The notes under the pieces were generated by a model, which saw nothing but the letters and a program-made list of their open reading frames with translations, was not told where the DNA came from and did no database searches. The translations under genes and the position numbers were made by a program. From Betaproteobacteria bacterium (GTDB taxonomy: Bacteria > Pseudomonadota > Gammaproteobacteria > Burkholderiales > Casimicrobiaceae), in contig BOKS01000004.1 of NCBI GenBank assembly GCA_016861105.1, positions 1 to 64,000 on the forward strand: 64,000 nucleotides of DNA. Direction: 5' to 3'. Positions 58,440 through 64,000 of this stretch are shown in pieces; the first letter of the stretch is position 1; each line of letters begins with the position of its first letter.

Positions 58440-58744
58440 ATCTTCAGCCGCTCGACGATCTCGCCGCGGACGACGTGGCGGTCGATGATCTCGTCGACGT
58501 CGTTGCGGTCCACGTACGTGTACCAGACGCCCTCCGGGTACACGACGAGCACCGGGCCCTCCTCGCACCGGTCGAGGCACCCCGCCTTGTTCATGCGCAC
58601 GCGCCCCCTGCCGGCGAGGCCCAGCGCCTTCACCCGCTCCTTCGCGTACTTCTGCAGCTCCGACGCGCCGAACTCGTTGCAGCACTTCTCCGGCGCCTCG
58701 CGCTGGTTGCAGCAGAAGAAGACGTGGCGCTGGTAGTAGCTCAT
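58436..58744 (-). CDS. Thioredoxin-like [2Fe-2S] ferredoxin
   Basis: The 102-aa protein starts [27 protein letters not shown], with later Cys in [28 protein letters not shown]. The C-x(n)-C ... C-x3-C spacing and V-x-x-x-G-C-x-x-x-C-x-x-G-P-x-x-x-V-Y-P pattern are those of thioredoxin-fold ferredoxins like those fused in NuoE. An electron-transfer role is likely; its partner is unknown. First gene of a minus-strand group through the ABC genes. Confidence 0.9.
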   Translation of the reverse strand: MSYYQRHVFFCCNQREAPEKCCNEFGASELQKYAKERVKALGLAGRGRVRMNKAGCLDRCEEGPVLVVYPEGVWYTYVDRNDVDEIIDRHVVRGEIVERLKI

Positions 58745-58764
58745 CGGAACCCTCGCGGCGGGGA

Positions 58765-58797
58765 CGCGTCCGCCGGCCCGGACCGCCGGCGGACGCG
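58765..58797. repeat. Hairpin in the ferredoxin leader
   Basis: CGCGTCCGCCGG (58765-58776) and CCGGCGGACGCG (58786-58797) form a perfect 12-bp stem with a 9-base loop. It sits between the VanZ and ferredoxin genes, 20 bases before the ferredoxin start. No T-tract. It could be a terminator for VanZ or a leader structure of the downstream operon. Confidence 0.5.
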
Positions 58798-58894
58798 GGC
58801 GGCGCTCGTCGTCCCGCGCCGGTGCGTCGCGACCCTCGGAGGCGAACCCACGCCTGCCCGCGGCCGCGATGCGGCACTTCGCGCAGGGGGGCGG

Positions 58895-58900
58895 ATTATA
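58895..58900 (-). promoter_or_regulatory. Consensus -10 (TATAAT) before the ferredoxin operon
   Basis: A perfect TATAAT on the minus strand contains the TAA stop of the VanZ gene. Transcription would begin near 58888, giving a 140-base leader including the 58765-58797 hairpin. The -35 would lie in VanZ and is not recognisable. Confidence 0.45.
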
Positions 58901-60020
58901 GCGGATCGGGCTCGCGCGCCGGCGGCGGCGGATGGTCGGCGCGGCCCCAGGCCGGCCGGCCCGCCAGCGCGAAGAGCCACGCCGCCGCCGCGAGCGGCCA
59001 GGCGACGACGATGATGCGCGTGAGGCCGTTGAACGACAGCAGGTGGCCGAAACGCCAGTTGAACAGCGTGAGCGGCGGCAGCGCGAACAGGAGCTCCGGC
59101 GTGAGCATCGGCGTCAGCAGCGACGAGAGCAGCGCGATCGCGCACAGCGCGACCTGCGCGGGCCGCGGCAGCAGGAGCGCCGGCGCCAGCAGCAGCGCGC
59201 CGGCGGCGACGCCGGACATCGCCCCCGGCGTGAGCCACGTCACGACGGCGTCCGGCTTGAGCAACAGCGTCGCGGCGACGCCCTTGATCAGCAGCGCCGC
59301 GCCGACGGCCAGCAGCACGGCTCCGCCCGCGTAGCTCCGGTCGCGCGCGAGCAGGGCGGCGAACAGCCCCACGCCGAGCAGCTGGAACGCGCTCTGCGCG
59401 GCCTCGATGAGCAGCGCGGCGCCGTCCCGCTCGACCGCGACGGCGCGCAGCGCGGCCACGGGGTCGGGGTCGAACGTGAGCGCGAACGGGGGGATCGCGG
59501 GATTGATCTGCGCGACCAGCCACATCGCGACCAGCGCGAGCCCGACGTCGCCGATCGCGCCGGGGAGCGCGAGCTGGCGGCGCGCCTCGCGCGCGGCGGT
59601 GCGCAGCGGCGACCGCGCGTACAGCGCGCCGACGACCGCGCCGACGAGGGTGCCCACGGTGTTGGCGACGAAGTCGACGCGGTTCGCGTGGCGCGGCGGC
59701 AGGTACCACTGCAGCGTCTCCATGCCGAACGACAGCGCCGCGCCGGCGAGCGTGGCGGTCGCCGCGCGCGTCAGGAACCCCGCGCGGTGCGGCACCAGCG
59801 CCGCGAACAGCCCGAAGGGCAGGTAGGACAGCGTGTTGGTGACGATGTCCGCGCGCGGGACGCGCGAGGGGCCGGGCGCGAGCAGCCAGAACGCCGTGCC
59901 GGGCAGCGGCGCGAGCAGGTCGCCGAACGGCTGCACGCTCGCGTAGAGGATCGCGAGCGCGTACAGCGCAGCGAGCGCGTGCGCGAGCCGCGACGAGGCG
60001 TCGTCGGCGGGCCGCGTCAT
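58896..60020 (-). CDS. VanZ-family membrane protein
   Basis: The 374-aa protein has many hydrophobic segments. The N-terminal third is VanZ-like: NTLSYLPFGLFAALVPH, SFGMETLQWYLPPRHANRVDFVANTVGTLVGAVVG. The rest (about 165-374) is an additional membrane domain ending with a Pro-rich tail. VanZ gave teicoplanin resistance in enterococci; in proteobacteria the role is unknown and often tied to surface polysaccharide loci. Confidence 0.85.
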   Translation of the reverse strand: MTRPADDASSRLAHALAALYALAILYASVQPFGDLLAPLPGTAFWLLAPGPSRVPRADIVTNTLSYLPFGLFAALVPHRAGFLTRAATATLAGAALSFGMETLQWYLPPRHANRVDFVANTVGTLVGAVVGALYARSPLRTAAREARRQLALPGAIGDVGLALVAMWLVAQINPAIPPFALTFDPDPVAALRAVAVERDGAALLIEAAQSAFQLLGVGLFAALLARDRSYAGGAVLLAVGAALLIKGVAATLLLKPDAVVTWLTPGAMSGVAAGALLLAPALLLPRPAQVALCAIALLSSLLTPMLTPELLFALPPLTLFNWRFGHLLSFNGLTRIIVVAWPLAAAAWLFALAGRPAWGRADHPPPPAREPDPL

Positions 60021-60130
60021 CCGCGGCGGCGCGCGAGCGCGGGGATGGGCGGAACCATCGCGCGATGATCGCACGAGGGCCCGCAGCGCGGCGCCGCCGC
60101 GTGACCGCGGCAGCGCCGGCGCGTGCGCGA

Positions 60131-60808
60131 TCAGAACGGGCTCGACGTGCCGTCGCGGCTGCCGATCGCCGCGCGCACCTGGCAGCGGCTGTCCGTGAGG
60201 TCGGTGGAGCCCGCCCCCACGCGCGCCGCCTGCACGCCGAAGCGGACGCTGGTGCCCACCGCGAGGTCGAGCACGCCGACGTCCGAGGCCTGTCCCCACT
60301 GGTTCGCGGGCACGTGTGCGGCCGGCTGCACCGCGCCGAGCGGCAGCCAGTTGGCACCGCCGTCCGTGCTGTAGACGCCGCCCACGCCGATGTCGACCGC
60401 GGCGGCGGCGGTGCCGGACAGCGAGGCGTCGACGAGCGCGCGACGCGGGAAGTCCTCGATCGCTTGCGCGGCCGTCTGGCACACCACCGGCGTGCTGCCG
60501 AGCGCGAGCGCCCCGCTGGTGGCGGCGACGTTGATCACGAGCGGCGTCAGCGCCGCGCCCAGCCGGGTCATGAACGCGGCCATCTGCAGCCGCGAGACGC
60601 CGAGATCGGGGCAGTACTCGGTGGCCGTGCAGCCCACCGTCACCTTGCGGTTGCGGATCCACTCGACGCTCTGGCAGAACGGGCTCGCCGCCGGGACGTC
60701 GGTGAAGCCGACGCAGTTCTGCGCGGCCAGTGGCGCCGAGGCGGCGAGGAGCGCGGCCGCGGCGGCGAGGCGGCCACGGACGGCGGTGCGGTGCAGGGAC
60801 GGACGCAT
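60131..60808 (-). CDS. Secreted protein with SLH-like cysteine module
   Basis: The 225-aa protein has a signal peptide (RLAAAAALLAASAPLAAQ, cleaved about residue 29) and then NCVGFTDVPAASPFCQSVEWI, followed by N-R-K-V-T-V-G-C, YCPDLGVSRLQMAAFMTRLG. This resembles a single S-layer-homology unit but with four added Cys. The second half (about 95-220: PVVCQTAA, DGGANWLPLG, SVRFGVQAARVG, DSRCQVRAAIGS) is homologous to the end of the neighbouring protein. It begins 18 bp after that gene, probably a partial duplication. Role: perhaps surface attachment. Confidence 0.8.
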   Translation of the reverse strand: MRPSLHRTAVRGRLAAAAALLAASAPLAAQNCVGFTDVPAASPFCQSVEWIRNRKVTVGCTATEYCPDLGVSRLQMAAFMTRLGAALTPLVINVAATSGALALGSTPVVCQTAAQAIEDFPRRALVDASLSGTAAAAVDIGVGGVYSTDGGANWLPLGAVQPAAHVPANQWGQASDVGVLDLAVGTSVRFGVQAARVGAGSTDLTDSRCQVRAAIGSRDGTSSPF

Positions 60809-60826
60809 GGTCGTGCTCCTCGAGGT

Positions 60827-63800
60827 TCAGCGATTGCCGACGACGACGCGCAGCTTGCAGCGCCCGTCGGCGAGGTCGGCGCCGCCCGGCTGGCCGCCGC
60901 GCGAGATCCACAGGCCGAAGCGCACCGACTGCGCCGCGGCGAGGTCGGCCGTGCCCCAGGCGCGGACGTGGCCCCAGCGGTTCGCAGGCGCGAACGCGCG
61001 GTTGCCCACGGGGGCGAGCGGCGCCCACGTCGCCCCGGCGTCGAAGCTCGCGACGACGTCGGCGGCGAACGCGGCATCGGCCCCCGCCGTGCCCGAGTAC
61101 GAACCGTCGGCGACGGCACGGCGCTCGTAGGTCCCCGTCGCGACGTCCGCGGTCTGGCAGACGACCGGGTCGGCGTCGAGGTCCACGGCACCCGTCGCGG
61201 CCTCGACGAACAGCGCGCGGCCGCCGAGCGTCGTGCCTAGGCGGTTCATGAACGCGGCCATCTGCAGGCGCGTGGCCACGTCGCTGGGGCAGTAGAGCGT
61301 CGCCACGCAGCCGAGCGTGATCGAGCGGTTCTTGATCCACTCCACGCTGGGGCAGAACGGGCTGGTGGCGTCGACGTCGTCGAAGGCGACGCAGGGCCCG
61401 GGGGGCGCTGCGACGACGTTGAACGGCACCGCCGCGGCCGACGCGACGTACTGGGCATTGCCCGCGAATGTCGCCGTCAGCGTGTAGTTCCCTGTCAGCG
61501 GCAGCGTCACCTGGCAGGTCGCGATGCCGCTCGCGTTCGTGACCGCGTTGCACATCTGGCCGCCGACGTTGAACTGGATCGTCACGCCCGCGATGCTGCC
61601 GAGCGGCGTCGTCGACCCGTCGGCGATCGCGGCCGTCAGCGTGACCACCTGGCCCGCGATGCTGCTCGTAGCGCTGGGATTGAGCGTCAGGAAGCTCGTG
61701 TGCCGGCCCGCGACCCAGTGGACGCGCGCGAGGCCCGAAGTGAGCGTGGCCGACCCGAGCACGGTGTCCGCGCGCGCGGTGTCGGTCCCTGCGACGTCGC
61801 CGACGTAGGTCAGCGTGGCCTTGCCGGACGCATCGGTGCGTGCCATCGCGTAGCGCCCGTTGGGGCCGTCGACGCGGAACGTGATCGGCACGTCGGCCTG
61901 CGCGGGCACACCGACCAGCGTTGCCGTCAGCGTGACGCTGGTCCCGGTTGCGGGGTCCGGCGAAGTCTCGGCGGGCGTGAGCGAGATCGCAGGCGACGGA
62001 TTCGTCGGGGTGAAGCCGCAGGCCCCGTTCGCTTGCGTCAGCTTGTGCACGGTCTCGAGGTCGGAGAGGTACAGGCAGCCGTCGGGCCCGACGACGCCCG
62101 AGCTCATCCCCTTGTCGATCAGCGGCGTGATCGTCGGCGGCGACACGCTGACGTCCGCGAGCTTCATCGTGTTGTCCGTCGCGAGGAACACGAGCGACTT
62201 CGCCGCTCCGTTGGCGAGCGTCTCGGCGACGGTCACCCAGAAGATCGACGCGAGGCCCGCGATCGGCGTGATCGACGGTGGTTGCGGCTGGTTCGTGCCG
62301 CTGACGCGCAGAACCGGCGGCGAGGCACTGAGGTACTGCGTGGCGACGAACATCGTGCCGTCGGGCGCGAACGTCACCGCGCCATTGGGCGTCCCGGGAA
62401 GCGTCGCGTAGGTCACGATCGCCGGCGTCGCCGAGGCCGTGTTCTGCAAGCGATAGAGCCGCGGGTCGTCGGAGCCGGCGCCAAAGCAGGTGCCGGTGTA
62501 GAACAGGTCGCCCGAGAGCGGATCGACGGCGAGCGGCGACAGGCACGCGAGGCCCGAGGCGAGCGTGCGCAGGATCGCGCCCGTGGCCGGATCGAGCTCG
62601 TGGATCGCACCGCTGAAGAAGCCGGCGCCGGTCGCGCTGCGCGCCGCGTAGAGCCTGCCGTCCTTGCCGTACACCGGCTGGCCGATCGTGAGGCCCGGGC
62701 TCGCGATCACGTTGCCGCTCGAGGCGGCGCCGCCACCGGGCGGCAGGCGATACAGGTTGCCGGCGCGGAAGTCCGCGATCAGCAGCGTGCCGTCGGGCTG
62801 GAACGCCGGGTTCGACGCACCCGAGCAGCCCCAGTTGACGTTGCTGAAGCTGAACGTGCCGGCGCGGAACCCGGTGGCGAAAGGCGCGATGGCGTATCCG
62901 GTCGCGGCGGTCGGCGCGGGGCCGGTCACGCACGAGGTCGGCGCCGACCCGGACCACGTCACGACCGCGTTGCCGGGGACGGGGACGTCGCCGTCGGTCA
63001 CGACGACGGCGGTGTACGTCACGGTCTCGGCGTGCGTGTTGGTCGCGGTGAACTGGATCTGTCCGCTCGCGTTCGTCTGCGGTGGTATGGGCGCGGCGAT
63101 GACGGAGCGCCCGCCGCCCTGCGCGAGCTGCACGGTCTTGCCGGGTGTCGGCTGGCCCTGAGCGTCCAGAAGCGTGATGGTGATCGTCGTCGTGGCGACA
63201 CCGTCGTTGGCGACCGTCGTCGGAAATGCCGCGATGCCGCCGGCTGCGGCGGGGGGCGCCACGAACTCCACGGCGAAGGTCGTCGGCAGCACGATGCCGT
63301 CCGTGGTGTCGGTCGCCGTGAACGAGACGTTCTGCAGCGCGCTGCTGCGCACCTCGAAGATCGCCGCGCCGTTCGTGGCGCTGGTCGTGGCGACGGGCGG
63401 CGTCACCGTGACCGTGCCGCCGCCGTTGTGCGAAAGCGACACCGCCTTGCCCGGCACGATGTTGCCACTTGCATCGCGCAGCTTCACGACGACGTGCGTG
63501 GCGCCGACGTTCTTCGCGACCTGCGGGTCCTCGACCTCCACGATCGATTGCGCCGGGCTCACCGGTCCGGCGGCGCCGCCGGTGAGCGCCAGGAACAGGC
63601 GATTGAAGATCGCGGTGCCGAGGCCGACGTGAGCGAAGTCGCTGCCGAGCACCGCGGGTGCGTTGAAAGCCCCGCTGCCGCCGAGCGGGTAGACCTGCGG
63701 GTTGAGCAGACCGAGGCGGTGCCCGGCGGCCTGGTTCATCTTGGCGAGCGCGGCGGCCAGCGAAGGCGCTGCGTAGCTGGTGCCACCGAAGAACAGGTTG

Positions 63801-64000
63801 CCTCCGCACGGGCCGAGCGCCGCCACGCAGATCACGATGCCGCGCTCGGGATCGGACTGGAACGCGAGGTCCGGGATCGACCGGTACGGCGATGCGGTGA
63901 AGCCGTTCTGCCAGGACGGGCGCGCGAAGAAGCGGCTGACGCCGAAGCCGCCCTGCCCGGTCGGTGGCGTGGCCGGCGTCGCCCCCCACCACGTCGCGCT
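60827..64000 (-). CDS. Sedolisin-like (S53) protease with Ig-like, propeller and SLH-like domains (partial, 5' end outside window)
   Basis: At least 1,057 aa; the frame is open to the right edge. The first visible part has YRSIPDLAFQSDPERGIVI and GGTSYAAPSLAAALAKMNQ, the catalytic Ser region of S53/S8 proteases; catalytic Glu and Asp lie outside. Next come two Ig-like repeats (about 120-300), a beta-propeller-like region (FQPDGTLLIADFRAGNLYRL; FAPDGTMFVATQYL; about 320-600), two more Ig-like domains (ISLTPAETSPDPATGTSVTL; ITFRVDGPNGRYAM; SFLTLNPSATSS) and the C-terminal SLH-like cysteine module shared with the next gene. Probably exported and surface-located. Confidence 0.8.
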   Translation of the reverse strand, partial: SATWWGATPATPPTGQGGFGVSRFFARPSWQNGFTASPYRSIPDLAFQSDPERGIVICVAALGPCGGNLFFGGTSYAAPSLAAALAKMNQAAGHRLGLLNPQVYPLGGSGAFNAPAVLGSDFAHVGLGTAIFNRLFLALTGGAAGPVSPAQSIVEVEDPQVAKNVGATHVVVKLRDASGNIVPGKAVSLSHNGGGTVTVTPPVATTSATNGAAIFEVRSSALQNVSFTATDTTDGIVLPTTFAVEFVAPPAAAGGIAAFPTTVANDGVATTTITITLLDAQGQPTPGKTVQLAQGGGRSVIAAPIPPQTNASGQIQFTATNTHAETVTYTAVVVTDGDVPVPGNAVVTWSGSAPTSCVTGPAPTAATGYAIAPFATGFRAGTFSFSNVNWGCSGASNPAFQPDGTLLIADFRAGNLYRLPPGGGAASSGNVIASPGLTIGQPVYGKDGRLYAARSATGAGFFSGAIHELDPATGAILRTLASGLACLSPLAVDPLSGDLFYTGTCFGAGSDDPRLYRLQNTASATPAIVTYATLPGTPNGAVTFAPDGTMFVATQYLSASPPVLRVSGTNQPQPPSITPIAGLASIFWVTVAETLANGAAKSLVFLATDNTMKLADVSVSPPTITPLIDKGMSSGVVGPDGCLYLSDLETVHKLTQANGACGFTPTNPSPAISLTPAETSPDPATGTSVTLTATLVGVPAQADVPITFRVDGPNGRYAMARTDASGKATLTYVGDVAGTDTARADTVLGSATLTSGLARVHWVAGRHTSFLTLNPSATSSIAGQVVTLTAAIADGSTTPLGSIAGVTIQFNVGGQMCNAVTNASGIATCQVTLPLTGNYTLTATFAGNAQYVASAAAVPFNVVAAPPGPCVAFDDVDATSPFCPSVEWIKNRSITLGCVATLYCPSDVATRLQMAAFMNRLGTTLGGRALFVEAATGAVDLDADPVVCQTADVATGTYERRAVADGSYSGTAGADAAFAADVVASFDAGATWAPLAPVGNRAFAPANRWGHVRAWGTADLAAAQSVRFGLWISRGGQPGGADLADGRCKLRVVVGNR

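Overview
GC-rich chromosomal DNA, almost certainly from a betaproteobacterium of Burkholderiales type. I infer this from gene neighbourhoods usual in that class: accB-accC-prmA-DUF3426 gene; glnA-DUF4124 gene-ntrB-ntrC; ahcY behind a SAH riboswitch with metF downstream; amgK/murU divergent from lptD-surA; and a DUF3460 gene. Codons are strongly G/C-ended, so most long antisense reading frames are shadows. No tRNA, rRNA or CRISPR array was seen.

Layout. 1-309: the 3' end of an IS3-type transposase lying against what looks like the start of a disrupted integrase gene, i.e. the edge of a decayed island. 310-9434: EVE protein and TSUP transporter; malonyl-CoA synthetase, glycerate kinase and Sua5 on the minus strand; metK with a chagasin-like lipoprotein; an Old Yellow Enzyme; an ankyrin protein. 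9529-14188: a 43-aa basic protein, a zinc-protease-like protein, then SAH riboswitch-ahcY-panE-membrane protein-metF. With metK this covers much of the methyl cycle. 14396-17313: a compact HPr-rel-A cassette (Tat-like protein, PqqD-like protein, HprK-related kinase, nucleotidyltransferase) of unknown function. 17348-24262: two exported proteins, ilvD, divergent LysR gene, lgt, fxsA, cutA, a DsbD alpha-domain-only protein and a TlpA-like thioredoxin.

24539-33470: accBC, prmA, a DUF3426 protein, then glnA with a clear NtrC/sigma-54 control region and ntrBC. 33680-39427: a complete-looking coenzyme F420 cluster (FbiC fusion, F420:NADP oxidoreductase, CofE, CofD, CofC), the most unusual metabolic feature here. 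39417-43554: exonuclease III and a LolD/YbbA-type ABC transporter whose permease has a one-base frameshift. 43558-51810: an inverted-repeat element, a glutaredoxin-like protein, oligopeptidase A, MurU/AmgK peptidoglycan recycling, LptD and SurA. 51814-60020: REP-like hairpins, a membrane-anchored glycosidase-like protein, DUF3460, a THUMP methyltransferase, a NodIJ-type ABC exporter, a hydrolase, a thioredoxin-like ferredoxin and a VanZ protein. 60131-64000: two secreted proteins sharing a cysteine-containing SLH-like C-terminal module; one is a sedolisin-like protease running off the right edge.

Most genes are housekeeping. The parts that stand out are the F420 cluster, the HPr-rel-A cassette, the paired SLH-like module proteins and the two short repeat families.
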